NCBI GenBank assembly: GCA_903924445.1
Contig: CAIYBQ010000169.1
Location: 1-29,111, forward strand
Source: an uncultured Armatimonadota bacterium
GTDB lineage: Bacteria > Armatimonadota > Armatimonadia > Armatimonadales > Armatimonadaceae
Direction: 5' to 3'
Length of the DNA stretch: 29,111 nt
The position numbers and the translations under genes were made by a program. Of the stretch, positions 1-10,500 are shown piece after piece. The stretch's first letter is position 1. Every line of letters starts with the position of its first letter. The notes beneath the pieces are model-generated. The model ran no database searches. It was not told the origin of the DNA and saw nothing but the letters and a program-made list of their open reading frames with translations.

Positions 1-205
1 ACGAGGAGCCTTTACCGTTCCCCTCAACATCCATCTCCTCCCCTAGCGCTTCCATCAAGATCCTGGTGGCTTCAACTAAACGTTCAATATCGAATGTATC
101 TCGCTGATATTTGACCTCTACGCTGATAAGTTTCTTGGGTGTTTTCATGGGATTGTTTTCTGGGTCGAAGCGGCTGGTTGATGTGCCGTTGGTAAGGCTA
201 TTCAC
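1..205 (-). CDS. Unknown protein, 5' part only (runs off left edge)
   Basis: An open frame on the minus strand begins with GTG at 205 and stays open to the window edge, giving 68 codons. The start is chosen because GGGAGGA lies 9 bases upstream of the GTG; an in-frame ATG at 148 has no comparable ribosome binding site. The readable part begins VNSLTNGTSTSRFDPENN and continues with a lysine-rich stretch and a helix-like segment (DIERLVEATRILMEALGEE). I do not recognise a family. There is no signal peptide or membrane segment in the visible part. It is transcribed in the same direction as the giant gene to its right but is separated from it by about 360 bases and two hairpins, so it is probably a separate unit. 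It could also be a chance frame. Confidence 0.5.
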   Translation of the reverse strand, partial: MNSLTNGTSTSRFDPENNPMKTPKKLISVEVKYQRDTFDIERLVEATRILMEALGEEMDVEGNGKGSS

Positions 206-519
206 GAGGGTTCTTCCTCCCTTTTAGGGCGCTGTGAAGCCACACCAACCTCCGGCCAGGAGGTTCTAATATCGGTGATTAATGCCCTGTTTGGACGGAT
301 AAGTGGTACATTCAAAACAACATCGGAGTAGAGGTTTTGACCTGCTAAAGCAAGGTTAGCATCAGCAGAATTACCCGCACTGAGGTTTGTTTTTTAAATA
401 TAGAAAGCCTTTCCAATCGGAAGGGCTTTTTCTTTGTTACTGATATAGCGTGTGATTTGGAAAGTGGTGATGACTTCCATCGACTTTCCTAATACAGCGT
501 ATCCAATGCTGTAACTGAC
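206..519. other. Intergenic region with hairpins, no gene seen
   Basis: No convincing gene is seen. A plus-strand frame of about 50 codons ending near 328 has no start codon or ribosome binding site. A 7-bp perfect hairpin (AACCTCC / GGAGGTT, 247-265) lies just upstream of the left-edge gene and could be a leader or operator structure. A terminator-like hairpin lies at 404-431. Confidence 0.5.
404..431 (+). terminator. Terminator-like hairpin with T tract
   Basis: AAAGCCTTTCC (404-414) pairs with GGAAGGGCTTT (419-429) with one G-T wobble and a 4-base loop, followed by a T run to 431. In the plus direction it has the form of an intrinsic terminator, but no plus-strand gene precedes it in the window. 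It may work in both directions as a second stop behind the giant gene. Confidence 0.5.
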
Positions 520-544
520 AAAAAAAGACCCCTGTCTCCAGGGG
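520..544 (-). terminator. Intrinsic terminator of the 12-NHL/15-Ig gene
   Basis: CCCCTG (529-534) and CAGGGG (539-544) form a hairpin with a 4-base loop. On the minus strand it is followed by seven T residues (A run 520-526). It lies 22 bases after the stop codon of the gene ending at 566. Confidence 0.85.
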
Positions 545-565
545 CCTTCGTAATCAAAACAAACC

Positions 566-3500
566 TTACGGCTTTACAGAAACACTGACCGTCTTCGCAA
601 GTCCCCCCGTCGTCGCCGTCACCACAACCGTGGTTGCAGCAGCTGGCTTCGTCGTCGTTACCGTGAACGTGGCCTGAAGCGCTCCCTTAGCAACCGTAAC
701 CGTTGCAGGAACGGACAGCACTCCAGGGTTCGCCGATGTCAGTGTGACCACTGTATCGACAGCAGGTGCTGCCGTCAGCTTTACAACACCTGTGGCATTG
801 GCACCACCGATGATTGATGCTGGGGTGACCGTTACAGATGCCACATTTAGCGGAGTAACAGTAACTTTACCGGTCCCTGTCTCACCATTCAGAGTTCCAG
901 TGATCGTGGCGACTGAAGCCGACCCAACCGCCTTCGTGGTGATCGGGAACGTTACGATTGCCTTTCCAACAGGTACCGTTACCGTCGCAGGAACGACTAC
1001 ATTTACATTGTCACTTGACAGCGTAACTGTCGTCGCCGATGTAACGACATCGGTAAGCGTCACAGTACCAACAGATGCGATACCACCAACGACTGGCGAT
1101 GGCGCAGCAGTGATACTACCTACCGTCAGAATTCGAACTGCAAGCGTTCCAGAAACGGTTGTGCCATTCGCCCTTGCAGATATGTCCACATTGCGAGTAG
1201 CAGTAACAGCAGTCGTTGTAACCGTGAAGGTTGCAAACGTCTTTCCGCTTGGAACAACCACAGTTGCTGGTACCGATGCAGCTGAATTCGATGACGTCAA
1301 CTGAACGGTAATACCAGCCACAGGAGCTGGACCAGTGAGGGTTACCGTAGCAAGAGATGTCTTCCCGCCACGAACCGCTGCAGGGGCAAACGTAACCGTA
1401 GATGGACGAGCTGCCTGAACGGTCAGCACGCCAGTCGCCGATGCACCGTTTGCCGATGCGGTAAACGTTACATTGGTGTCCGCAGCAACAATCGTCGTTG
1501 CAACAGCAAACGTTGCAGATGTTGCACCAGGCAGCACCTTCACGGTTGCAGCAGCAGCCTTCGCTACGATTGCATTACTGCTCGTCAATGTGACCGTCAA
1601 CCCTGCCGCAGGAGCAGGAGTTGCAAGAGTGATCGTTCCCGTGGATGCAACCTTACCTGCAACGACTGCAGGAGAGAAGGTTACAGTCGCCGGCTGCGAC
1701 AAGCGAACATTCACCGTCCCCGTGACAGCTGTGCCATTGGCAGTCGCCGTTACAGTGACAGTCGTGTTCGATGTAACAGCCGTGGACGTTGCCTGGAATG
1801 TCACACTGGTTTGACCAGCAGCAATCGTTACACTTGCAGGAACACCCAGGTTAGCAGCAGATGATGACAACGTCACGACCTGACCACCCACTGGAGCAGG
1901 ATCGGCAAGCGTAACGGTACCCGTTGTTCCGAAACCACCCGTCACACTCGATGGAGCGAATGTAACACTTGCTGGAACTACAGGGCGTACATTCAATGTT
2001 CCCGTAACAGTCGTTCCATTTGCAACGGCCGATATCGTTGCCGACTTAGCAGATGTCGCAACCGCCGTCGTCACCGTAAATGTAGCCGTTGTAGCACCTG
2101 ACGCAACCGTAACGGATGCAGGTACCGACACGCCCGTGGTATTGCTTGACAATGCCACAGACAGACCACCTGCCGGAGCAGGCCCAACCAACGTAACGGT
2201 GGCAGTTGCATTCTGTCCACCGACAACATTCGATGGCGCGATTGCCACCGATGCAGGAACCGTTCGTTGAACTGTCAGAACCGCCGACTTACTAGTGCCA
2301 TTTGCAGACACCGTAATCGTCGAATCAGAGTCATTTCCAACTGCGGATGTTGTCACCGTAAATGTCGCTACAGATTGGCCAGCGGCTACTGTAACCGTAG
2401 CTGGAACAGTTGTCGCCGTTCCTGTCTTGCTGACAGCTATAACCAAACCACCCACTGGAGCTGGTCCAGTGATCGTTACAGCTGCAGTACTGGAGCTTCC
2501 ACCGATGACAGACGATGGCGTCAACGTGATTCCATCGACCGTTGCACGGTTCACCGCCAATGTAGCCGACTTGGTAACTCCATTCGCAGATGCACTTACC
2601 GTAGCTGTTACGTTTGCCGAAACCGACAACGTCGTAGCAGTCGCACCCGCACTCACAGCACCCTCAGGTACGGTGATCGATGCCGGTACACCCACAGCAG
2701 CATTGTTTGAAGACAGCGCTACTGCAAAACCACCAGCCGGAGCTGGTCCAGCCAACGTCACCGTAACATCCGCTGATGTTCCACCAATGACCGAGCTCGG
2801 ATTTACAACAACCGACTCAACTGCACTACGCAGGACAGTGACCTGTGCAGACTTTGATGTTCCGTTTGCAGATGCTGCAATGGAAACTACTCTATCTGCA
2901 ACAACTGCAGCTGTAGTCACATCAAACGTCGCCGATGTTGCATTGCGAGGAACAGTAATCGTTGCAGGAACAACTGCAGAGGAGGAGTCAGATGCTAAAG
3001 CAACTGTCAAACCTCCATCCGGAGCCGGCCCCGTCAGCGTAACCGTACCAGTTGCATTGCTTCCACCTGTAACGCTGGACGGTGCAATCGCAACAGCAGA
3101 AACTCCGCTGCGTGTGATTGTGAATACACCAGACTTGCTAAAACCATTCGCTGTAGCCGTCACGGACACCGATGTATCAGTCGATACAGCAGATGTCGTA
3201 ACCGCAAATGTTGCAGTTGTCTGACCAGCAGCAACCGTCACAGTAGCCGGAGCAGCTGCCGCAGCACTGTTCCAGGACAGCGTCACAACGACACCACCCG
3301 CTGGCGCAGCACCGCTTAGCGACACCGTTCCCGATGTCTGAGTACTACCGATGACTGATGTCGGGTTGAACGTCACTGCCGTCGGAGCGATGGCCTTGAT
3401 ATTCAGTCCGTTGGTTACTGTCGTTCCAGATGCAGAACCACTGATGGTTACCATCGTGTCTGCAGTCACGGAGCTGGTCGTAACAACAAACGCCACCGAT

Positions 3501-6500
3501 GTCTGTCCAGCACTTACGGTAACCGATGACGGAACTGTAGCACTTGGAGAATCCGATGTCAGATTGACAACGAGCCCACCGGTTGGCGCTGCTGATGACA
3601 GCGTCACTCGTCCAGTGCTTGACGAACCACCGTTCACAGATGCTGGTGTGAACGATACAGAAACAGGAACCACAGGCTTTATCGTGAGAGAAGCCTCTGA
3701 CGACTGGTCTGCAGTAGATGCACTGATATATGCAACGACTTCGGCCGTGACCGCATTCGTTGTGACCGTAAAGGTCTGGGAAGTTTGTCCTGCAGGCACC
3801 AGAACGGATGCAGGAACAGTAGCGTTCACATTGTCTGATGACAACGCAACCGAATATCCGCCAACAGGAGCTGGCACATCCAACGTGACCGTGCCAATTG
3901 AATTTGTGCCACCAGACACCGATGTCGGTGCGACACGAATCCGTGCACTCGGTGGAAGAACATCCAACTGAACCGTCTTTGTATTTCCGTTGTTGCTTGC
4001 ACTCAACGTAACCGTTGTGTACGCCGCGACTGCCGTGGTCGATACCGTCACCGTCGTTTGGTCTGCCCCAGCTGGAACAGTGACAGTAGCAGGTACGGTT
4101 GCCACAGCGTTGTCAGATGCGAGATTGATTAGCAATCCACCCACAGGTGCTTTGCCATCGAGCAGAATACGGAGAATTTTCGATGTTCCACCAACGGTCC
4201 ATGAGCGGTTGATGCTCACAGCCTTGAGGTTCGAACGCAGAACGGTTACTCCGCCTGACTGTGTTGTTCCATTCGCCGTAGCGGAGATTGACACAGTCGT
4301 ATCAGCAACTACAGCAGTCGTACTAACTGCAAATGTCGCAGCAGTTTGTCCGGCGGAAACCGTTACAGTAGCCGGAACGGTTACTGCAGGATTACCACTT
4401 GCTAGCGTAACAACAAGTCCGCCAGCAGGAGCAGGTCCGTTCGTTGTAACCGTACCAACGGCACTGTTACCGCCGATGAGACTAGTCGGAGCAATAGTCA
4501 CCGATGCAGGTGTTGTACGAACCACGGAAACAACTACAGTTCTGCTGATGGCAGCTGCAGTAGCAGTAATCGTGGCAGAAACATCGGATACAACCGCCGT
4601 TGTCGTCACATTGAAGTTTGCAGTCGTTGCACCATTTGGCACAATCACACTTGCAGGGACTGTAACTCCGGCTCTATTCGAAGATAATGTCACCGTCACG
4701 CCAGCCGCGCCTGCTGCAGACGCTAGGTTGACAGTTCCCACACCGACAGAACCACCCACGATTGTCGTAGGTTCAACCGTTACTGTTACGAGATCAGGAC
4801 GGATGGTCAGGGTCTTTTGGGATTCCTGATTACCGGCAATGTCGACCGAGAAGTAGCGGATTGTATGTGGACCGGCGGTTACCGTAAATGGTGCTGTGTA
4901 TGTCTGTTGGCTACCACCATCAACGGTATAGGTTGTCGTCGCGACTCCAGACCGATCATCGGTTGGTGTCAACGTAACAACCGTTCCAGTTGGATTGGCA
5001 GCAGCAGTTGTAACAGGCACGGTACGGTCGATGCGAACAAAGCTGTTTTGCACAACTTCAGCATTACCGGCATTGTCAATCGCGAAGAAATCCAGTGTAT
5101 GGATTGCCTCACCAGTCACAGGCACGACAACAGAGTTCCCTACAACGACGACTTCCGTTCCACCATCAAGACGATAGTGAAGCTCCTTGACACCCCAACC
5201 ATCAGCATTGTCAACTGCGGTAAGGGTTACGTTTACATCTGCGCTGTTCCAGCCATTCGCATTTGCAAGTGGGCTTAGCACACGTGATGACACTGGCGCG
5301 ACGACGTCTTTGATTCCCCAAACGGAGATGCGATTATTGTCAGCGTCTGCGACGAACACATTTCCGATGGAATCAATGGAGAGGCCCGACGGATATTGGA
5401 GCTGATCTACCGCAGTTCCAGGATTACCCAATGTCGCTTGGTAGACCCCAGCGCCGGTAAACAACTGAACTCTCCGGTTGCCCGAATCTGAGACGTAGAC
5501 TACACCGGATGTCGAAACAACGACGCCATTTGGACTTTGGAACTCGCCGTTTGCAGTTCCTGCAACACCCCACTTGCTGATGAACGTACCTGTCGAAGAG
5601 AACTTCTGAACACGGTTGTTTCCGGTATCAGCAACGTAAATGTTACCTGTCGAATCAAGCCCGACAGATCCAGGGCTCGTGAATTCTCCATCCCCAGTAC
5701 CCGTCACTCCAAATGCTGTCGTGAACCCAAGCGATGTCGTGAGAACCTGCACACGGTTGTTGCCGGTATCGGTTACAACGACTGCACCCGTAGCGGAGAT
5801 TGCTATCGACGATGGATTAGAGAACTGGAGGTTTCCTGAACCGTTGATGCCGACTGTGGCAACAAACGTACCTGAAGAATTGAACTTTTGAATACGATGA
5901 TTCAACGTGTCAGCGACGTAGACATTTCCGGCCGAGTCAACAGCAACACCGGATGGGAATGAAAATTGTCCGTTAGCAGAGCCTTCGGAGCCAAATTTAC
6001 CAACGTAAGTGCCATCAACCTTGAACTTCTGAATTCGATGATTCAGGGTGTCAGCAACATAAAGGTTTCCGCTTGCATCCAGAGCAGTCGCATAAGGGCT
6101 GAAGAACTGACCATCGCCGTTAGTCGTTGCACCCCATTCGGAAACAAACAGACCACTTGCATTGAGTTTGTGAACGCGATTGTTATCGGTGTCCGCAATG
6201 TAGATATTGCCGGACGCATCCACCGTCAAGCCAGCAGGATATTGAAACTCAACATTTCCGACGCCAAACGTACCCCATGTCCTACTGTGCGTTCCAGCCG
6301 CAGTGAACTTTTGGATACGGTGGTTCCACGTGTCAGACACGTAAATGTTTCCGCTTACATCGATTGCAACGCCTTCAGGAGAATCAAACTGTCCGTTCGC
6401 TAGGCCATTAACACCAAACTTCGATGCATAGACACCTGCGGATGTGAACTTCTGAATGCGGTGGTTACCAGTATCTGCAACGACTACATTGCCGCTTGCA

Positions 6501-7093
6501 TCGATGGCAAGCGTCCCAGGAGACAAAAGCTTTCCATCCCCGGAGCCAAGTCCACCAAATTTGAGCTGAAATGATCCCGTATTCGTAAACTTTTGAATAC
6601 GATCATTGCCCTTGTCCGCAACATAGACAGATCCATCCGCCGCTGCGACAACGCCAGCAGGAAGATTGAACTGACCATCACCAGAACCTGCAGTTCCCCA
6701 CTGGAGAATAAATTTACCAGCGGCTGTGAACTTCTGAACACGACTGTTGTTTGTGTCTACGACATACACAAAACCGGAAGCATCTGTAGCAATTCCGGAT
6801 GGAAATGCAAATTGCCCTTCACCGGTTCCGGTGTATCCCCATTGAGTCACAAACAAACCCGCACTCGTAAATTTGAGCACGGTGTCATTGTTTGAGTCGG
6901 CTACGTAAACGTTACCGCTAGAATCCCTGGCGATGCCATAAGGAGCACTCATCGGTCCACGACCGAGCGCATAGCGGAACTTGTAATCTTGCGAGAAGGA
7001 TGGTGAACCCAACGTCAGTAACAAAACGAACATCAACGTTGCAAGCAATCGTTGCCATCGCTCTGTTACCACGCGCGAACCGGCAGTCATCAT
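566..7093 (-). CDS. Giant exported protein: 12 NHL repeats plus 15 Ig-like repeats
   Basis: This 2175-aa protein has a Sec-type signal peptide (residues about 10-34, hydrophobic core TLMFVLLLTLG). Twelve NHL repeats follow (about 44-593, period 47, each with a GNVYVAD-like strand and an 'NRVQKF' strand), enough for two six-bladed propellers. Two domains of about 85 residues with 'DNAGN' and 'VDIAGN' strands (about 600-765) resemble OmpL47-type or similar Ig-like modules. Fifteen Ig-like units of about 94 residues fill the rest. The ATG at 7093 is preferred over one five codons upstream because GGAG lies 7 bases before it. The protein ends right after the last Ig strand (SVSVKP), with no PEP-CTERM, LPXTG or transmembrane anchor. 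NHL propellers usually bind proteins or ligands, so a surface or secreted binding/adhesion role is inferred. No catalytic motif was seen. A terminator follows at 520-544. Confidence 0.9.
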   Translation of the reverse strand: MMTAGSRVVTERWQRLLATLMFVLLLTLGSPSFSQDYKFRYALGRGPMSAPYGIARDSSGNVYVADSNNDTVLKFTSAGLFVTQWGYTGTGEGQFAFPSGIATDASGFVYVVDTNNSRVQKFTAAGKFILQWGTAGSGDGQFNLPAGVVAAADGSVYVADKGNDRIQKFTNTGSFQLKFGGLGSGDGKLLSPGTLAIDASGNVVVADTGNHRIQKFTSAGVYASKFGVNGLANGQFDSPEGVAIDVSGNIYVSDTWNHRIQKFTAAGTHSRTWGTFGVGNVEFQYPAGLTVDASGNIYIADTDNNRVHKLNASGLFVSEWGATTNGDGQFFSPYATALDASGNLYVADTLNHRIQKFKVDGTYVGKFGSEGSANGQFSFPSGVAVDSAGNVYVADTLNHRIQKFNSSGTFVATVGINGSGNLQFSNPSSIAISATGAVVVTDTGNNRVQVLTTSLGFTTAFGVTGTGDGEFTSPGSVGLDSTGNIYVADTGNNRVQKFSSTGTFISKWGVAGTANGEFQSPNGVVVSTSGVVYVSDSGNRRVQLFTGAGVYQATLGNPGTAVDQLQYPSGLSIDSIGNVFVADADNNRISVWGIKDVVAPVSSRVLSPLANANGWNSADVNVTLTAVDNADGWGVKELHYRLDGGTEVVVVGNSVVVPVTGEAIHTLDFFAIDNAGNAEVVQNSFVRIDRTVPVTTAAANPTGTVVTLTPTDDRSGVATTTYTVDGGSQQTYTAPFTVTAGPHTIRYFSVDIAGNQESQKTLTIRPDLVTVTVEPTTIVGGSVGVGTVNLASAAGAAGVTVTLSSNRAGVTVPASVIVPNGATTANFNVTTTAVVSDVSATITATAAAISRTVVVSVVRTTPASVTIAPTSLIGGNSAVGTVTTNGPAPAGGLVVTLASGNPAVTVPATVTVSAGQTAATFAVSTTAVVADTTVSISATANGTTQSGGVTVLRSNLKAVSINRSWTVGGTSKILRILLDGKAPVGGLLINLASDNAVATVPATVTVPAGADQTTVTVSTTAVAAYTTVTLSASNNGNTKTVQLDVLPPSARIRVAPTSVSGGTNSIGTVTLDVPAPVGGYSVALSSDNVNATVPASVLVPAGQTSQTFTVTTNAVTAEVVAYISASTADQSSEASLTIKPVVPVSVSFTPASVNGGSSSTGRVTLSSAAPTGGLVVNLTSDSPSATVPSSVTVSAGQTSVAFVVTTSSVTADTMVTISGSASGTTVTNGLNIKAIAPTAVTFNPTSVIGSTQTSGTVSLSGAAPAGGVVVTLSWNSAAAAAPATVTVAAGQTTATFAVTTSAVSTDTSVSVTATANGFSKSGVFTITRSGVSAVAIAPSSVTGGSNATGTVTLTGPAPDGGLTVALASDSSSAVVPATITVPRNATSATFDVTTAAVVADRVVSIAASANGTSKSAQVTVLRSAVESVVVNPSSVIGGTSADVTVTLAGPAPAGGFAVALSSNNAAVGVPASITVPEGAVSAGATATTLSVSANVTATVSASANGVTKSATLAVNRATVDGITLTPSSVIGGSSSTAAVTITGPAPVGGLVIAVSKTGTATTVPATVTVAAGQSVATFTVTTSAVGNDSDSTITVSANGTSKSAVLTVQRTVPASVAIAPSNVVGGQNATATVTLVGPAPAGGLSVALSSNTTGVSVPASVTVASGATTATFTVTTAVATSAKSATISAVANGTTVTGTLNVRPVVPASVTFAPSSVTGGFGTTGTVTLADPAPVGGQVVTLSSSAANLGVPASVTIAAGQTSVTFQATSTAVTSNTTVTVTATANGTAVTGTVNVRLSQPATVTFSPAVVAGKVASTGTITLATPAPAAGLTVTLTSSNAIVAKAAAATVKVLPGATSATFAVATTIVAADTNVTFTASANGASATGVLTVQAARPSTVTFAPAAVRGGKTSLATVTLTGPAPVAGITVQLTSSNSAASVPATVVVPSGKTFATFTVTTTAVTATRNVDISARANGTTVSGTLAVRILTVGSITAAPSPVVGGIASVGTVTLTDVVTSATTVTLSSDNVNVVVPATVTVPVGKAIVTFPITTKAVGSASVATITGTLNGETGTGKVTVTPLNVASVTVTPASIIGGANATGVVKLTAAPAVDTVVTLTSANPGVLSVPATVTVAKGALQATFTVTTTKPAAATTVVVTATTGGLAKTVSVSVKP
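569..4794 (-). repeat. Tandem array of 15 Ig-like units (about 94 aa each)
   Basis: Each unit has the pattern PxSVxGG ... GTVTLxGPAPxGG ... VTLSSxN ... VPATVTVxAGxTxATFxVTT ... ANG ... TVxV. The fifteen unit starts are recognisable from the S-V-[IT]-G-G motif. The DNA period is about 280 bp. Units are diverged rather than identical, which points to old duplication. Confidence 0.85.
5317..6964 (-). repeat. Array of 12 NHL repeats (47 codons each)
   Basis: Twelve copies of a 47-residue unit (DNA period 141 bp): 'G.G.GQF..P.GVA.D.SGNVYVADT.NNRVQKF...G.....WG'. The first and last copies are slightly short, as expected at propeller ends. Twelve equals two sets of six, the usual NHL propeller size. 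Confidence 0.9.
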
Positions 7094-7487
7094 TTCAGTT
7101 CTCCACACATTGTCTGTGTTGCCTAATTTCGGCTAATAACTAATATACAACAATACCCAATATGAGCGTTAAGGGGAGTGATGTAAACCACAGTCGTCGT
7201 TTGCTGCTCGGCAAAAACTTCGATTCAGTTAACCTAGAAACATCTTTCGCAAGCAAATCCGATTGGAACGATGCATAAATACACCAAAAATTCATCCGAA
7301 CTGTCTTGCTTATGCGGCAAACGCTTTACAACGTTTAGATCAGTGGACACAACACAGCTTCCCAACACTGCTAATGGTTGCGAATACTTCAGGCATTCAC
7401 AATTCAGACATAAAAATGAACATCGTGCTCTTCAGCACATGGTCTATATCTATCTAGTTTTCGGCGAAAGTGGAATTCATCAGGCAC
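7094..7487. other. Intergenic region between two giant genes
   Basis: About 390 bases between the start of the NHL/Ig gene and the terminator of the next gene upstream. It must hold the promoter of the gene starting at 7093, but I see no good -35/-10 pair. Short plus-strand frames here lack ribosome binding sites and family resemblance. Confidence 0.4.
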
Positions 7488-7521
7488 AAAAAAAGCCCGT
7501 GGATGAAAACCATCCACGGGC
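7488..7521 (-). terminator. Strong intrinsic terminator of the TIG/Ig gene
   Basis: A perfect 11-bp stem (GCCCGTGGATG 7495-7505 / CATCCACGGGC 7511-7521) with a 5-base loop is followed on the minus strand by seven T residues (A run 7488-7494). It is 19 bases past the stop codon at 7541. Confidence 0.95.
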
Positions 7522-7540
7522 CAGGACTAAGCTGTGAAGA

Positions 7541-10500
7541 TTATGGATTGACCGTAATCGTTACAGACTTCGTTGTAACTCCAGTCACTGCAGAAACAGC
7601 GCCCGATGTGACTGCGGTCACAGCGGTTGTTGTTCCGGTGAAGGTAACTGTCGATGTACCAGCAGGAACTGTAACGGTTGCAGGAACCGTCACAGCACTG
7701 TTTGCACTTGTCAATGTCACAACTGTTCCCGATGGGCCAGCAGCACTTCCGAGTGTTACTCGGAACGTGATGTTGTTTCCACCCTTGAGGGATGTTGGTG
7801 ATGCTGTAAGCGCAGAGACAACTGCAGCACGAACCGTTACGTTAGCCGACTTGCTTACTGTGCCTTGCGTTGCGACGACCGTTCCGGTCGTATCAACATT
7901 CACAGCAACAGATGTCGCCGTAAAGTTCGCGGATAGCGCGCCTTCAGGAACCGTTACGGTTGCCGGAACCGACAGACCAGTATTGTTGCTGACCAGCGAT
8001 ACCATCACTCCGCCAGCAGGTGCAATACCTGTCAACGTAACCTTACCAACTGTCGATGCCCCACCGTTTAGGGTTGACGCAACTGTAACGGTTGACAAAA
8101 CTGGTGCAGCAACGGTGATGGTCTTGGTAACGGTTGTACCGTTTGCGGTAGCCGTTGTCGTTACAACCGTATTAGTGTCTACGACGAGCGCGGACACTGG
8201 GAAGGTTGCCGACGAAGCTCCCTCAGCCACGGTTACAGATGCAGGAATCGTGAAGATTCCGTTATCAGCCGTGAGGAGGACCTCATATCCACCAGCAGGC
8301 GCCTTACCGTTCAACGTAACTGTTCCAACACCCGACTTGCCGCCTGTAAGGACGACTGGGTTGTACGCAACAGCACTCGGCTTAGGAGCTTGCACAGCAA
8401 GCGTACCAGTTACAGTCGTGCCATTGAATGAAGCACGTACTGTTGCACTGATGTTGCTTGGAACTGTGGCTGTGGATGCAGTGAAGGTCGCACTCGTCGC
8501 ACCAGCAGGAACTGTAACTGTTGCAGGAACGGTTACCTTAGGGCTGGATGAAACCAATGTGACAACTGCACCATCTGGACCAGCTGGTCCGTTGAGCGTG
8601 ACCTTACCCACTGATGCAGCTCCGCCAACAACTGCGTTCGGTGTCATCGTAATAGACGATGGAATCGAAGGAGTGATCGCGAGAGTTGCAGTCTTCGTGT
8701 AGCCGTATGCGGTTGCGGAAAGAACCGCAGTTGCATTTGCCGAGACAGACTTCGTAGGTACCGATGTTGTCGTAAATGTTTGACCAGCTGGAACCGTGAC
8801 AGTAGCAACTGGAGTTGCCTCTGAACGGTTGGACGCCAAAGCGACAAGCAATCCACCTACAGGTGCCTTAGCTGTAATGTTGACTCTCAGCGATGTGTTG
8901 ACACCGCCACGCACAGATGCAGGTGTCAGAACGACGCTTGCAGGAGCAGGTGGGAGAACATTGACAACGGTTGTTGCAGATACACCAGCACGTGAAGCCG
9001 TTACCGTTACAGGAGTATCAGCAGTTACATAGGCAGTGTTGATACCAACATTTACACTACGTGCCCCGGCAGCAACCGCAGTGGTCTTTGTTGCAATCGG
9101 AACACCAGCAGCTAATCCAAAGCCAAGGGCTGGATTGTCAGAGGTAACCGTCACGTTCCAGGATGCTGGAGCAGGACCATCAAGTGTAACCGTTGCAGTA
9201 CCGGTATTGGATCCAGTAATGGATGCCGGGTTCGACGCAACAGAAACGACTACAGGTGCCGTAATGGTGATGCCCTTGTTGAGGACAACTCCACGTGCAC
9301 TTGCTGTGACAGTAACATCGGTTGCAACAGCCGTCGAAACCGTTGTTGCAGTGAAGGTCGCTTCAGTCATTCCTTCAAGAATGGTTACACTCGCAGGAAC
9401 AACAACCTTGGAGTTTGATGAAGACAATGTAACCGTCAAACCACCAGCAGGCGCCATGCCATCAATGGTGACCGTACCAGTTACATCATTACCACCAGCG
9501 GTGCTCGTCTTCGACAAGCCCAAGGATGTGATATTTGCTGCCTTGACAGTCACGTTGCTGGTCTTGGAAGAGCCATTCAACTGAGCTGTCACAACACCAT
9601 TGGAATCATCAGCAACGACATCGTAATCCACTGGGAATGTTGCTGTCGTTTCGCCTGCAGCCACCGTCACTTCTGCTGGGACAGTGATCGCTGGGTTGTC
9701 AGATGACAATGCAACCACATAGCCGCCAGGAGCAGCTTTGCTTGTCAAGGTAACGGTACCAACAGAGCTGTTTCCACCGATCACAGTTGATGGAGTGACA
9801 TCAAGTGCTGCGACTTTGTGTGAAAGAACTGTCAGAGTCGATGTCTTTGTAACACCATCCAGAACCGATGTAACATCACCCGTCGTATCCGTTGTTACGT
9901 ACGAAGGAACAATGGTAAAGGTTTTGGTGGTCTCACCCGTTGCGAAGGAAACCGTTCCTGGCAGCGTAACTGCAGGGTTGGTGTTCGTAACAGTAACGGT
10001 TTGACCAGGGAAGCCAGCAGGCTCGTTGAGGGAAACCGTGAAGGTAAGATCCTCACCGCCATGCAATGGATTTGGTGCAAGGGATGCAACATCGAGAACA
10101 GGACGTGGTCCGACCTCGAGTGTTCCAAGGTTCAACGACTGAGTTGTGCCATTCTCGAATGTGTAGGCAAGACTGATTGGGTAGACACCCTTGACAGTGA
10201 TGGCAGATGCTGGAATCGTTACCTGAAGGGAACCATCAGATACAACATTCGTAGCACAGTTCACACCGTTGATAACGAACATATCGTTGTAGCCGAACTT
10301 GTCACCCGTAAGGGTAATGACCTGATCGGTTGCACCAGGTCCACCAGGGATGGTAGTTGGCTGACCTGTAACGGTAGGAGCCGTGAAGTGATACTTCGCA
10401 ACAGATGCCGTTCCAGCAACGGTAAGAGCAGCGTAGATTCCATCATCGCTGAATGCCGTTGTCAGAGGACCAGACCACAAAAGGGATCCGGTGCCCGATG

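Noticed and set aside
180..330. Plus-strand frame of about 50 codons ending in TAG near 328, possibly the tail of a gene before the hairpin at 404
   Set aside because: It has a stop shortly upstream, no start codon or ribosome site, and overlaps the better supported minus-strand start at 205.
744..4829. Several long plus-strand open frames opposite the Ig-repeat genes (also 7470-8702 and 13194-16277)
   Set aside because: They are antisense shadows of Val/Thr/Ala-rich repeats. They show the same low-complexity V/T/A/P pattern and have no ribosome sites or signal sequences of their own.
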